This document shows, in pieces, positions 10,872 through 21,189 of a DNA stretch of 64,000 bases. Where the stretch lies: contig OX438744.1 of the NCBI GenBank assembly GCA_949316235.1, positions 36,452,778 through 36,516,777 of the forward strand, read 5' to 3'. This stretch comes from Oegoconia quadripuncta (Eukaryota; Arthropoda; Insecta; Lepidoptera; Autostichidae). A program made the position numbers and the translations under genes. A model generated the notes under the pieces. That model did not search any database. It was not told the origin of the DNA and was given only the letters and a program-made list of their open reading frames with translations. The first letter of the stretch is position 1, and every line of letters begins with the position of its first letter.

Positions 10872-11508
10872 GGCTAATGTTTGGGTTACCTAAACGCCTC
10901 TGTTTGAGATAACTCTGACGACTTTGGGATAAAGGTCGTGACTGTATCTACGTAATTAATTACCTATGTGCTTGTTTGGTTAGTATACCAACCAATATAC
11001 AATTATATTTAAATAAGTAGGTAGGTAGTACATGTCCTCCATTTCATTTATTTGTCTATAAGTTCTGTATCCATTATCATTATAAATTAGTTATGCAGCA
11101 TAACCTACCTGTTTTATTATTTTCTACTTATCTCCTCTAAACCAAAGGTCGTTTGGTAGAGATCTCTCCGTCTTAACAGGATCCAATCTGCAGCCTTGTT
11201 CATCAAAGTGTACATGATTGATTGTTAGTAATTTCATATTTAGTAATTTTTGTACTGGTTTCCACACAAAATGATGTCACAGCATAGAGTAATTTTAAAC
11301 TGACCTTCGTTCGAACTAACGAACTCATTGTTATGAACGCTATAACCTTGAAGCGGCGGTCGTTGGCTCCTATGTTGTTTCATAACAGATTTTGCTTGGA
11401 ACACAATCTAAAGTATACCTAAATATACTAAATTAATAAACTTATAAGCAATATATATATAACCTTAGAACCTCGAGCTACACAGAGATTTAGAAATTGA
11501 ATTTTTAG

Positions 11509-11861
11509 GTGCAGACATTGGATTAAAGCAATAGGACGGATGGACTTGGAGAGTAAAAGCATAAATACACTTCATTCAAACTATTTTGTATGTGAACTAC
11601 ATTTTACCGAATCTGACCGCCTCAAGAGAAATCTTAGAGGTCATGCCGTTCCTACGTTATTACTACCACAGTTAGAAGATCCGACTGGTAAAACAAAATA
11701 TACTCAAACCGAAATAGAACTGACATGTAGCTCTTGCAAATCGGAAATATGTGCACAGTGTGTTTTGCAAATTGGAGGTAGTACTACACGATCAACACAG
11801 ACAACTGATATGTTATGTGAAGGCCGACCTCGGAAAAGAAAGATGCGACTTGAACTAAATG
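11509..11861 (+). CDS. THAP unit D, exon 2 (THAP plus start of coiled coil)
   Basis: Acceptor ATTTTTAG. The frame runs RCRHWIKAIGRMDLESKSIN, then FVCELHF (C-x2-H), HAVPTLLLPQ (AVPTL motif), a linker with CSSCKSEICAQC, and GRPRKRKMRLELN, the PRKRKL motif before the coiled coil. A strong donor G|GTAAGT follows at 11862, leaving phase 1; reading through it gives a stop at 11911. Together with exon 1 this makes a complete THAP domain of about 90 residues with every ligand present and no frameshift, so a THAP-only protein is possible. The transposase is gone except for a short relic at 13474-13566. Confidence 0.75.
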
Positions 11862-12234
11862 GTAAGTACAGAGGTAATAAATATGTGATGCAGGTACCAA
11901 GTACCTATTAGATACCTACCAGCTACAGATGCTACAGAACCCCCAGAATGGCATCGAATTTTACATAGAATTTAATCGGTCAAAAACGTACAAACTAATA
12001 AGTATTTGAGAACCAAAAAACACCACAGCGTATATTTTGCGGATGCCATGTTGGATTTTAAATATAAAATGTCTCTGACACTCTGAGTATACAGATGAAT
12101 CAAACGACACCTTGTGATTCAAAATTGGTCAAGCCGTTTAGGCAACATGAGATAACATAGAAATCTACATACATCTCGTAAAACATTACCCTCAGTTGTA
12201 CACTTTTTGGACCTGGTTAATGCTGGCCAATTAA
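11862..12234. other. no recognised gene
   Basis: AT-rich sequence following the candidate donor of unit D. No coiled-coil or RNase H-like continuation is seen. Confidence 0.35.
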
Positions 12235-12524
12235 ACTAGGACAGAGACGGAAAAAGACAGGACAAAGGACGGTCGATGACGAGACGGTGACCTCACGGGC
12301 GTGCAAATTGTGCTTTTTAATTAAAATATTAATAAATAATGCTTTAAATCTAGACCGCGCCCTGCCTTTCTTTAATAAAGTGGTTTGGCCCAGTTCAGCC
12401 TCTGAGAGTGGGTGATATTGTAGAATAGTACTGTCTCTTTCTCCCTGAACCAGTACGATGCGACGGCACCACTCCAAAACTGGTTTTAGTTTAGTTGGTG
12501 TACATCCGAATCGACACCATTGTC
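12235..12524. mobile_element. MITE fragment, family of 29950-30300
   Basis: The right end (CTCTTTCTCCCTG...CAGTACGATGCGACGGCACCACTC...GTTTAGTTGGTGTACATCCGAATCGACACC) matches the 100-bp unit of the MITE at 29950-30300, here as a single unit. The left inverted terminus is missing or diverged. Confidence 0.65.
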
Positions 12525-12795
12525 ATACAAAAAATTTGCTAATCGTTAGTTGTCAAAGTGAAAAAATATTGGTTGGCAAGTGATGATATACCAACGACCA
12601 AACAATTTTTGGCGAAATGGCAGGATCCCGTATAAACATCCTGCTGTCATAGAAAAAACAATAATTGTAATGAATCGGCAATGCTAATCTAAAAATTATT
12701 AGTAGTATTACGGTAGGTACCGATGAATCGTAATAGCCCTGATAATCGGCGGTTTACGATTCATCGCTTCGGTATCGTTTAATCCCTAAAAAATA

Positions 12796-13188
12796 CAGGG
12801 TTTTTACAATTTATAGGAATTACACAATTCGTGTAATTCCCATTAACTGGTGACGACAGTTCAGATTACGAACAACGTTCCCCAAGGAACCTTAATCGAA
12901 TTCGATGAAAAAAATTTCGATTACCCGCACAAAGTAAACCATTTTGAAACCAACTTTAGTATGAAATTCCAACAATTTTCGGCTGGTGACTCCACTCCCG
13001 ATTACGAACAATTTTCCGCTATTGCCGAATTCAGCCGAATATTGTTGCACTTCCATACTAAAGGTGGTTTCAGAATGGTTACTTTGTATGGATAATCGAA
13101 ATTTTTTTTATCGAACTCGGCTATCGTTCCTTGTTTGTAATCAGGAGTCACCAGTAAATAGGAATTACACGAATTCAAATTCACCCTG
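12796..13188. mobile_element. foldback MITE, TSD TA
   Basis: A 393-bp element starts CAGGGT and ends ACCCTG with TA on both sides (12794-12795 and 13189-13190). Its inverted ends share GAATT(C)GTGTAATTCC and ACTGGTGAC, and the inner part (TCGATTACCC, ATTACGAACAA) is also largely palindromic, so the single strand can fold almost end to end. CAGGGT termini with TA suggest a Tc1/mariner-type MITE. A truncated copy sits at 42646-42745. Confidence 0.8.
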
Positions 13189-13473
13189 TATTGTTATCTA
13201 GGTACCTGTTTTTGATTTTCTCTCGTTGAGACGGGACTGATACCCATCTCGAAGGGGTGCTGAAAATATTTGTTGTCAAGTGTGACGAAAGTGCTGCTAA
13301 CGTCCGCCATATTGCATTCATTATGACGTCATATAGGTAGGTAATAGCACAGATTACTAATAAGTTACTAAAGTAAGTAATAGGCCTTTGTCACTCCCAG
13401 GACTTTCACAAATCTAACTACACCTCATTTGTCCAAATCGCCTGTGAAGTTTAGGCTCTGTGGGTGGTAAAAT

Positions 13474-13566
13474 ACAGACTAAAATGGCAACTAAAGGCAG
13501 GGTTTAGTGGAAACCGATACAGCGTAACATTTAAATTCTTTGCGTTAAACCTTCATTAATCGGTAT
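13474..13566 (+). pseudogene. P-type transposase relic of unit D
   Basis: The frame NRYSVTFKFFALNLH followed by a stop matches NRYDAEYKVFALNLHYSS of the better-preserved transposase at 23327-25899 and the relic at 41930. This is the start of the region between coiled coil and RNase H-like domain of P-element transposases. Only about 30 codons remain. Confidence 0.6.
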
Positions 13567-13849
13567 TAATTTATAAGTAAATTTTATTCGGTTACCTATT
13601 CTGTGCTTCGACTTCATACTAGCAGCACAAAGTACCTACGTAAAGCGGCGGCGTAACTCTTTCTATTTTGTGCTAGCAGCAGCGATTAAATCGATTACGC
13701 ACGCATGCGCACTGGCGTCATTTACACGACCGCTAACCAATCTTGGCAAGACAAAATTATCCAGTGCCCCGCGCGCCGCACGTCGCCGCTGACAATACCT
13801 TGACGCTAGTTGTACCGCGCGCTGCCATTCGCCCCCGCTCTGCGATTCA
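13567..13849. promoter_or_regulatory. GC-rich putative promoter of THAP unit E
   Basis: From about 13640 the sequence is GC-rich (GCGCGCCGCACGTCGCCGC, CGCCCCCGCTCTGCG), ending at the ATG at 13850. It is inferred to be a promoter only from composition and position. Confidence 0.4.
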
Positions 13850-13962
13850 ATGGCGACGGCGGCGTCACGACAACGTGTATATTGCAGTGTTTACGGGTGC
13901 TTAAATTCAACGTTGATAAAACCAACGCTGTCATTTTTTCAACTTCCTGCGGATTCTGAAAG
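13850..13962 (+). CDS. THAP unit E, exon 1
   Basis: ATG starts MATAASRQRVYCSVYGC, with C-x4-C pair CSVYGC preceded by ten extra N-terminal residues, then LSFFQLPADSER. The donor AG|GTAAAA follows at 13963 after 113 nt (phase 2), partner of the acceptor at 15481. Confidence 0.75.
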
Positions 13963-13984
13963 GTAAAATAAGTATGTATTACTA

Positions 13985-14218
13985 TTTTTTTTTTGCACGA
14001 CGGGTTCGTACTTGACCTCAATCATACCTGATTTTAAGTGAAGATGAGGTCGAAGGTGGAAGCGTACTGACCCGGAAACCCCAACACATTTTGGGGACTG
14101 GCTATCTTATCTCTGACAACCGGAACACAACAATGCTATTAACATTGCTGCTTGGCGGCAGATTTAGATAAAATGGTGGTTGCCAGGCGGACTATTAAAA
14201 TGCCCTACCACCAACCAA
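13985..14218 (-). mobile_element. SINE (family 1), minus strand, in intron 1 of unit E
   Basis: Reverse complement of the body of the SINE at 1717-2050, from the A-rich tail (seen as TTTTTTTT at 13985) through GGCGGCAGATTTAGATAA to CATTTTAA. The tRNA-like head is absent. Confidence 0.8.
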
Positions 14219-14636
14219 ATTATTATATTATTATTATTAGTATTATTATATTATTAATATATATATAGTATTATTAGTATTTGTACCAAGTGTTTTTCGC
14301 TTTCTTGTTTGTCTCTTCGGTACAAAGGACGTCATTCAAAGTTATGGGGAATTCGGCTAAGCATGTAAATTTACACAAATAAGTTTCGTGTTAGGTACAA
14401 AATATTCATATTTTGACACCTTCACATTGAATAAAACAGTTTTAGTAGGGTAATACCTATATTGTATGCAACCTATTATTCCTCGTCGTCATAATCACAT
14501 ACAACATTAGGCAGGTAGTGTAGGTACCTACATAGCAAAAATTCCCGATTTGAATGATGTCATTTTACAATCGATTTAAAAATACTAACTTCCCGACTAC
14601 GTTTAGTTTAGCTTAAAACAGTTTTGGCGGTTTTAG
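14219..14636. other. AT-rich intron sequence with ATT/TATA microsatellite
   Basis: 14219-14282 is a run of ATT and TA repeats next to the SINE end. The rest shows nothing recognisable. Confidence 0.5.
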
Positions 14637-14926
14637 GTCCGTATTAATTAACTATTCTCAAGATTGAGAACAGTCTATTGACAGCTCTCGTAAAACCTAA
14701 CTTGAGACCTGAAACGCACGTGCATACTCAAGCAGTAGTACTCGCTCAATACTGTCATTCATTCGCCGCTGAGGCGAATACCTACTTGGGAAGTGATCTC
14801 AGCTAAGTAGACCTCAAGATTGGTTTATAAATTGAAAACGGAGCTTGAGATAGCGTCAACAGCTTAAGACGCATCTCGGTTGATACAGCCTCAAGACTTG
14901 TATTGAGATAGATTTATTAATACGGA
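14637..14926. mobile_element. Harbinger-like MITE, longer copy
   Basis: Shares the ends (CCGTATTAAT ... ATTAATACGG) and interior (CATTCATTCGCCGCTGAGGCG, GAAGTGATCTCAGCT) with the MITE at 3991-4230, with about 50 bp extra near the right side. Confidence 0.75.
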
Positions 14927-15006
14927 TACGGAATACAGAAATAATAAAAATATATTATCTGTACGTCAGTCTGTTTGCCGATCCGATCATTATGTCTGTC
15001 CGCTGG

Positions 15007-15122
15007 ATAACTCAAAAATACACATCTTTAAACTTTTTAAGACAAAACACATTATTTACAATTACTAATTTATATATTGTTCTAAACAGTTCAAAGATGT
15101 GTATTTACACTGAGTTGTTATT
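15007..15122. repeat. short inverted-repeat element
   Basis: ATAACTCAAAAATACACATCTTTAAACT at the left is mirrored by AGTTCAAAGATGTGTATTTACACTGAGTTGTTAT at the right, arms of about 30 bp with an AT-rich loop. It is probably a small MITE. Confidence 0.6.
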
Positions 15123-15241
15123 TTTGTTAAATTGAGACATTAATTACATAATAATACCTATGTAACATTTGGTTTTGTGGATTTCTTTATTTAATTATAA
15201 AATTTAAATCTATAATTTTCTTTCACTTCCTTTGTTAGAAA

Positions 15242-15457
15242 TTGCGTATCCAACATTTAAAAAGTTTTTCGCATCTACGGGTGTCGCAACAACGTTTTCG
15301 AGTGCTCATCATTCGATATAGTGGGTTTCGATCTAATAAGTTTTCGAAACAACGTAGGTACCACTCAAAAAGATTTTCGCAACAGCGTGTGTCGCGACAA
15401 CGTCATTCGAATCTACATACTAAACCCTTCCAATACACATGGAGAAAATATGAATAA
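15242..15457. repeat. diverged short repeat (GTCGCAACAACGTTTTCG-type)
   Basis: Several imperfect copies of TTTTCG(C/A)AACAACG(T) and GTGTCGC(A/G)ACAACG occur within about 200 bp just before the acceptor of THAP unit E. Origin unknown. Confidence 0.4.
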
Positions 15458-15480
15458 ATAACATGATTTATTTTTGCCAG

Positions 15481-15922
15481 GCGTTCCGAGTGGCTTCGTT
15501 TGATATCCCGGGAAGATTTATCACGCAAGGCACCCAAATGCTACAGAGTTTGTGAAGAACATTTTAACGAACACGATATTCTACCGGGCCCACATCGCAA
15601 GAAATTAAAAAACATCGCATTACCTTCTCTTAATTTACCTAATTTCCAGAAAAAAGTTAAGGAAACTAAGTCTACATGCGACCGCTTTACTTTTCGTAGG
15701 TACCAACCAACCCTAGCCGCTCAGCCGCATGTAGGTAGGTATACATTTCAAGAACACTGCTCTTTTCTGTATTGTGCCAAAAGGCTAGGGGCAACACAGT
15801 ATCGCCAAATATCCGATTTTTCAGATCTATCAGAACACGTCTCGCCAGCACCCAGAGCTGGACCCCCAAATTCTCGCCTCTTTCATCTTCTTAGCGAGTC
15901 GATGGCAAAAACCAAACATTAA
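15481..15922 (+). pseudogene. THAP unit E, exon 2
   Basis: Acceptor TTTTGCCAG. The frame RSEWLRLISREDLSRKAPK, then YRVCEEHF (C-x2-H), KKLKNIALPSLNLPN (AVPTL-like motif) completes the THAP domain. After about 15665 the frame stays open to a stop at 15922, but the residues no longer resemble the THAP linker, PRKRKL or coiled coil of the sister units, so foreign sequence probably joins near 15670. No transposase follows. The THAP domain itself is intact. Confidence 0.65.
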
Positions 15923-16771
15923 ATTGGCCACGCGCATTGTCTGTGGCATTGTAGAGGTCAAGACAGTAGCGTACAAGTGTCGCGACACACAAGTAAGTAC
16001 CTAGTCAATAGGGCGCGCACTTTGACTAGGTATCTACTTTAAAAAAAATGTTACAATTAAAAAAATATAATTTGTACCTAACCTTATGCATTTTTTCGAC
16101 GTCCGCATTTTACGTCGTACCTACCATCGCAATTTTTTTCAGTTAAGTCCCGATAGTTGGAAAACGCATCAGGCAACACATTAGATACACACACACATGT
16201 GCTACAATGGTAAGTATAATCACAAAGTACGTAAATCATCATCTCATCATGATGATACAACCCCGCTATAGGTGTGAGTTCCAAACGTATGGTACCCTAC
16301 GAATCCCGTTAGTCGCATATCAATCAGGGAACGGCGCGAACGTTTTGTAAAAATAAAATTAACTTCTATTTCACTTACCTGATTAACTCTAATTTTTCCC
16401 TACGGTAAAAAAAACTCTTCCGGTAAATTATCACAAAATACGTCTTAAAGCGAAACTTTCTATTTTGTGATAATTATATGAGCAATTGTCCTCGCACCTC
16501 GTACGGGATGGCGCACACGAGTAGAAAAGGAACAGAGACAAGCTTCTCGGGGCGCTGCGATAGTTACACCACTACAGGCACAAGGCGCGTGTGTGCGTGT
16601 CCTCGAAGCGCTCGCCTCGTCACGTAGTCGAGCGGCAAACCTGTCTGAACCGGTTGCTTTGTGGACAAAAGCCAGGGAGTACAACGCACGTCGTATTTGT
16701 TTTCGTGTTTTTATTCAATATTGATTGTGTGAGATTGTTTCTCTTGATTGTTTTAATATAAAAGTGTAAAT
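15923..16771. promoter_or_regulatory. intergenic with putative promoter of THAP unit F at about 16490-16771
   Basis: A segment at about 16350-16450 (TTTTTCCCTACGGTAAAAAA) recurs at about 62680-62730 and is a dispersed repeat. The part from 16525 (GGAACAGAGACAAGC ... GCGATAGTTACACCACTA) is clearly related to the region before THAP unit K (40276-40330), so promoter and first exon were duplicated together. Confidence 0.5.
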
Positions 16772-16857
16772 ATGGTGAATTACTGTACTGTATGTATGAA
16801 CAATCATAGGAAAAACAAAAACATATCGTATTTTATCTATCCGAAGGACAGTACTAG
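16772..16857 (+). CDS. THAP unit F, exon 1
   Basis: ATG starts MVNYCTVCMNNHRKNKNISY, with C-x2-C pair CTVC, then FIYPKDSTR. Donor AG|GTAAGT after 86 nt (phase 2). It is the closest relative of unit K exon 1 (MVYCTVCIKNNVKNKNISYF), so F and K are recent duplicates. Confidence 0.8.
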
Positions 16858-17357
16858 GTAAGTTGAAACTTTATTCTAAATAAATACCTGCAAATTCCTG
16901 CAAGGGACTTTAAAATTAGTACCTAGGTAATGAAAAGGTACGCTAGCGAATGAAAAGTACATTTTCTTATTTTAACGTGCAATGTTTATTTGTATACGCC
17001 CTTCTGTCAAAAATGGACAAATAATTTGTCTTACTAGGACAAGAATCAGTGCCCATACAATACAGATAAGATACCTACCACCAGATTTCATCGCGCGCAT
17101 CTTTTAAAAGGCGATGGTTAGACGTTTCGATTTGGCGAAAACGAAATCCGTTTGGCCAAATCGGAACGTTTAACTGCACCATGCATCAAAATTTTCTTTA
17201 TCATCTAAATTTAGGAGGTAGGTTTCTTTTTCGATGAAATGACCGTTTCCTTTGCTCAGTGGTTTTGACACTGGACTGGATTTCGCGCGGGTTCGATTTC
17301 TTGCATGATATAGGTATACTGTTGAAAAACTTCCTAGCGTCTAATTAAAGCTGGCAT

Positions 17358-17570
17358 CCCTACTAATAGTATAAATGCGAAAGTAACTTGTGGCTGTCTG
17401 TTACGCTTTCAAGCCTAAACCGCTGAACCGATTTTATGAAATATGGAACAGAGCTAGATGGGACTTTGGAGAAGGACATAAGCTACTCTTACTTGACTGC
17501 ACCAGAAGTAGGATAATGCGTTCACGCGAAAATTTAAGTCCACGCTGACGAAGTCGCGGGCAACATATCT
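17358..17570 (+). mobile_element. degenerate Lep1-type Helitron fragment
   Basis: Begins CCCTACTAATAGTATAAATGCGAAAGT, continues with the CGCTGAACCGATTTTATGAAAT segment and ends CGAAGTCGCGGGCAACA. This order is seen in non-autonomous Lepidopteran Helitrons and in the better copy at 20723-20940. Confidence 0.65.
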
Positions 17571-17823
17571 ACTTATATTTTAAATTCAAGTATAGGTAGG
17601 GTTGCCATAACTTCGAGAAGTCAATACGGGACGTTTTCTTTTCTGATGCCGAAAACCGAACCTAAGACATTCAATACCGATACGCGGCTTTTGAACTATG
17701 TTTTATCATCATATTTAACTACTTTTACACGCATGTGCACGCAGTATGAGTTTTCTAACAGATGGGTATTGATCTGATGAGATTTGATCTCCACAATAGT
17801 GGCTATCGCTTTTATTATTTCAG

Positions 17824-18145
17824 AAGAAATCAATGGTTAAAGGCGGTTGGGCGGGAAGATCTCCTTTCAAAAATGATTGATGATAAAACTAGGCTACAAT
17901 ACAGAGTCTGTGAGGATCACTTCGAAAAAACTTGTATTAAGTTTTCTACGAAAAGAAAATATTTATTAGACAACGCTTTTCCTACACTGAACTTGCCGTC
18001 AAATGAAGGTGCAGAATGTAAGGGTGCACTGTGGGATGTACCTATACAAGAAAATCCGAACATTCAGTTTAAAGGTATCTACTACTGAGATATGTAACAT
18101 TAAATAATCCTTGTAATAAAATAGTTGTTTTCGAAGACAAAACCG
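17824..18145 (+). pseudogene. THAP unit F, exon 2, broken by a stop and a SINE
   Basis: Acceptor TTATTTCAG. The frame RNQWLKAVGREDLLSKMIDD, then YRVCEDHF (C-x2-H) and LDNAFPTLNLPS completes the THAP domain. The frame stops at 18088. Alignment with unit K (41338-41827) shows that K's linker TDIPSSSNNSFNKIV has a decayed counterpart here, and that the homology ends where a SINE starts (18146). Nothing of the coiled coil or transposase is seen beyond it. Confidence 0.75.
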
Positions 18146-18262
18146 CCTCCGTGGTTCTATGTAAACAACATAGAGATTAAGAATCTGAGGTCGCGGGAGC
18201 GATCCCCAGCGGAGTACATGTTTAGTACCCTGGTTGGTGGTAGGGCATTTTAAAATTCCGCC
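18146..18262 (+). mobile_element. SINE (family 1), 5' part, ending THAP unit F
   Basis: tRNA-like head (CCGCCTCCGTGG ... GAGCGATCCCCAGCGG) and the start of the body (GGTTGGTGGTAGGGCATTTTAA), then breaks off. It is inserted in the THAP coding exon. Confidence 0.75.
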
Positions 18263-18619
18263 TGGCTATCTACCGTCATTTTATCGACATGAGTGCAAAA
18301 AATTTAAACGCCTGACTATACCGGTTACCATTATAACCTGCCTTCATAGCTACTTGCCATTTAATGATTTGAAACATACCTTTAGTCATATAATTAAAAA
18401 AAGTTGTAAATTATTTTTTTTTTGTGTTTTTTTTTGCTTCTACAAGTTCAAGTGCTGTTTCCTTTTTCTTGGAGTGTCCGCTGAGAGTGAAGTGCTGTCT
18501 GATCTAATGTCACATATTTTCTTTTCACATAATTAATTTATCGTTAAGTAATAAATAATTAATAATAATTTGACTTGTTTAATAATTTTCTATATATTTA
18601 ATATTAGATTATGCTTTAA

Positions 18620-18849
18620 GACAATGATATTTGCACGCCATAAACGCAGAATATGCGAACGCGCTGTATTATATGTATTTAAAGATCAATTGTTGGACCA
18701 TATTCGAATAAATATTTCATTTCTTATCGGAATCCGTGTGATTACTGCGATGTTTTTTTTATTGCGTCACACTACTAGGGATGGGGAGGGTTTCCACCTC
18801 TAGGTATAGTTGGGATACCGATGCACTAAGCAGTTAGATTCTTCACTCA
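18620..18849 (+). mobile_element. LINE 3' fragment
   Basis: ACTAGGGATGGGGAGGG ... CACTAAGCAGTTAGATTCTTCACTCATAA parallels the LINE C-terminal coding relic at 63330-63410. It is short, frameshifted and not functional. Confidence 0.5.
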
Positions 18850-19125
18850 TAATTTATCTTTTTTTTTTTAATGCGCAGCGTGTTTTTACTTGACATAATC
18901 ACACCTGATGTTAAGTGAAGATGCGTCCGAAGGTGGACGTATGGTCACGCGGAACCCCGATACTATTTTGGGGGACTAGCTACCTTATTAGGCTTAGATA
19001 AGATGGTGGTAGGTAGCCAGGCGGACATTCAAAATGCCCTACCAACAAACAAACCAAGTACAAACGGGGGTCAAACCCGTGACGTCCGATTCGTAAACCC
19101 TATGTGGTTGGCCATGGAGGCGGTT
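18850..19125 (-). mobile_element. SINE (family 1), full copy, minus strand
   Basis: Starts at an oligo-T (A-tail of the minus copy), contains CACCTGATGTTAAGTGAAGATG and ends with the complement of the tRNA-like head (GGTCAAACCCGTGACGTCC ... GGCCATGGAGGCGG). Confidence 0.8.
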
Positions 19126-20497
19126 AAAAGTTTGTTTTATCTACTCCAAGGCGACTTGTTAATTTTGAATGTACAAGTCGACGTTTTGTAATGTACCACA
19201 TCTTTATTTCTTTTTAAATGACAAGATAATTAGTAAGTTGTAAGAATAATTACCAATTTAAGAAAAAGACTAATACTAATTCAGCCTTGTTTTTTTTATC
19301 TTCTGCTTACCAGTTAGGTAAGTAACTAATCACAATTTTAATAGTATAAATACGAATAAGTAAACCAATTCAAATAATGGTGATTTTAACAAATAATTTA
19401 GAGTCGAGGTTTTGTTAAAATATCCCTTATTTACGAGCTTACTTACTTACCTTCTTCAACAAAAGAAATGACTAAAATATATCAATATTAAAATCAAAAC
19501 TTATAATGATAAAAGGCTTGTAAATGGTTTCTTTCTGCACACAAATTAAAAATAATATTTGGATATAATATATCTGATATACAGGTTGTTTGGTGCATTG
19601 TTTGCCAAATTGAATGGCGCGATAGCAGGGCTCTTTCGCTACCTCCTCAGCCCCATCAAAAATTCTTAGCCCCACGGAATTTTTTATGCCATTTTTTTTT
19701 GTTGTGAAAAATTATAAAATTTAAATTCGCATTTAAAATTTAATTGGTTTTTGTTACGAGTGTGGTTTGTTTACCAAATAAGACAAGTCAATCTGGACGG
19801 ACTTTACAATCCATACTCTCTAATATGGACCTTTTACCTAAAGTGTGAACCCCTTTTAGATTCACCGCGCGCCTCACCTTTTGTCTTTTTTTTTGTCGGC
19901 TAAAGCAGATAGCGGCTGTGACTCAAGGCAGGCCTGGTTCACTCCGCAGTTTAGGTATGAAGCTACTAATACAACGGGCGGCCCGCTTGCCTGGGTAAAG
20001 GTCTTAGCATACGTGACGTGTTTATTCTCGTGCCGGACGGAACGGGACGATTTTTTGACATCGTTGCATTTAAAAACATAGCAATAAAATACACGTGGCG
20101 AGAAACACGGGCGGAACGGGACGGCAATAGAAAAAACATCGTTATGGCATCTTCTTCATCTAATACTACGGCAACCATTGCTAGTTCTTCAAAAGTAAAA
20201 TCGAACATTTTGTGCTGAAATATGGTTGCGGCACTAGCACGACTATCGTTGAACACCGTCACTGTACGTATGTTTTAAAACCACTTTCACGTTAGGAACT
20301 ATACCTGTCCCGTCTCCGTTCCGTCCGAGAAATTACCATTCAGTGGGGCTGCCGCGCGCCGGCTGAGTTGCGCTTGCGTGTTTATTTCGTTCACTCGCGC
20401 ACGCGCTCCGCTAGGAGTAATAGTGTTCTGTGCGCACGCGCCGCCGCCCGCGTCGTCGTCCGTTTGTCGCCGAGTTAATATTTACATTTTAATTAAA
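19126..20497. other. no recognised gene; GC-rich putative promoter of unit G at about 20300-20497
   Basis: 19126-19860 is AT-rich with nothing recognisable. 19950-20260 is less AT-rich and holds opposed short frames (MASSSSNTTATIASSSKVK on + and others on minus) without a domain. 20340-20480 is strongly GC-rich (GCCGCGCGCCGGC, GCGCCGCCGCCCGCG) and ends about 20 bp before the ATG of THAP unit G. Confidence 0.4.
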
Positions 20498-20595
20498 ATG
20501 AAAGCACACCAATATTGCATTGTATTCGGCTGCTTAAATAACAATAAGAAGAATCAGAACCTCACGTTTTTCTCACTTCCAAAGGAGATTGAAAG
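20498..20595 (+). CDS. THAP/P-type transposase unit G, exon 1
   Basis: ATG starts MKAHQYCIVFGCLNNNKKNQ, with C-x4-C pair CIVFGC, then LTFFSLPKEIER. The donor AG|GTAAAG lies at 20596 after 98 nt (phase 2). The partner acceptor is at 23327, 2.7 kb away; the intron is filled by a Helitron fragment and a 1.5-kb TIR element. Confidence 0.8.
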
Positions 20596-20722
20596 GTAAA
20601 GAAAATACACTAATTAGACACCTAGTTAGTAATTTCATTTCATTATTTTTTCATTTCATTTTATTTATTCGGTCTATAAGTAGTAGGTACACATCGTATC
20701 CTACTAACATTATTAATTATTA

Positions 20723-20940
20723 TCCTACTAATATTATAAACGCGAAAGTTTGTAAGTATGGATGGATGTTTGTTACCTTTTCACGCCTAAACGCCTGGAC
20801 GGATTTGGGTGAAATTTGGTAGGTAGGTAGACAGACTAGGACCTGGATTAACACATAGGCTACTTTTTACCGCGGGAAATTAACTCATTCCCATGGGAAA
20901 TTCATTTAGCCGCGGGTGAAACCGCGGGGCGAAAAGCTAG
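20723..20940 (+). mobile_element. Lep1-type non-autonomous Helitron
   Basis: Starts TCCTACTAATATTATAAACG, contains CGCCTGGACGGATTTGGGTG and ends with a GC-rich hairpin (CCGCGGGTGAAACCGCGG) followed by CTAG|T. A TC start, a 3' hairpin and CTAG insertion before T are Helitron hallmarks. No coding capacity. Confidence 0.75.
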
Positions 20941-21189
20941 TCATACATAAAATAAACTACATTAATGTCAACAAAAATATAATAATATATGTAGGTATAG
21001 GTATTAATAATAGTAGATAAGTTAAATAAGTATTACCCTACCTACCACCACCTACCACACGGACTTTTGCTAGGTATCATCATTTTAGGTATACCTAGGT
21101 ACCTACCGAAGTAGGTAATTTGTATTTCGTATTTACGTTATGTAAGTAGTAATTACTATAAGTACCTACTTAGTATAGTTACGTATATA

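Noticed and set aside
15670..15922. Continuation of the THAP unit E frame as a novel C-terminal domain
   Set aside because: It shows none of the linker or coiled-coil features of sister units and looks like unrelated sequence left open by chance.
19881..20262. Opposed short frames (MASSSSNTTATIASSSK on +, MTVFNDSRASAATIFQHK on minus)
   Set aside because: No recognisable domain or splice context; possibly an unidentified transposon fragment.
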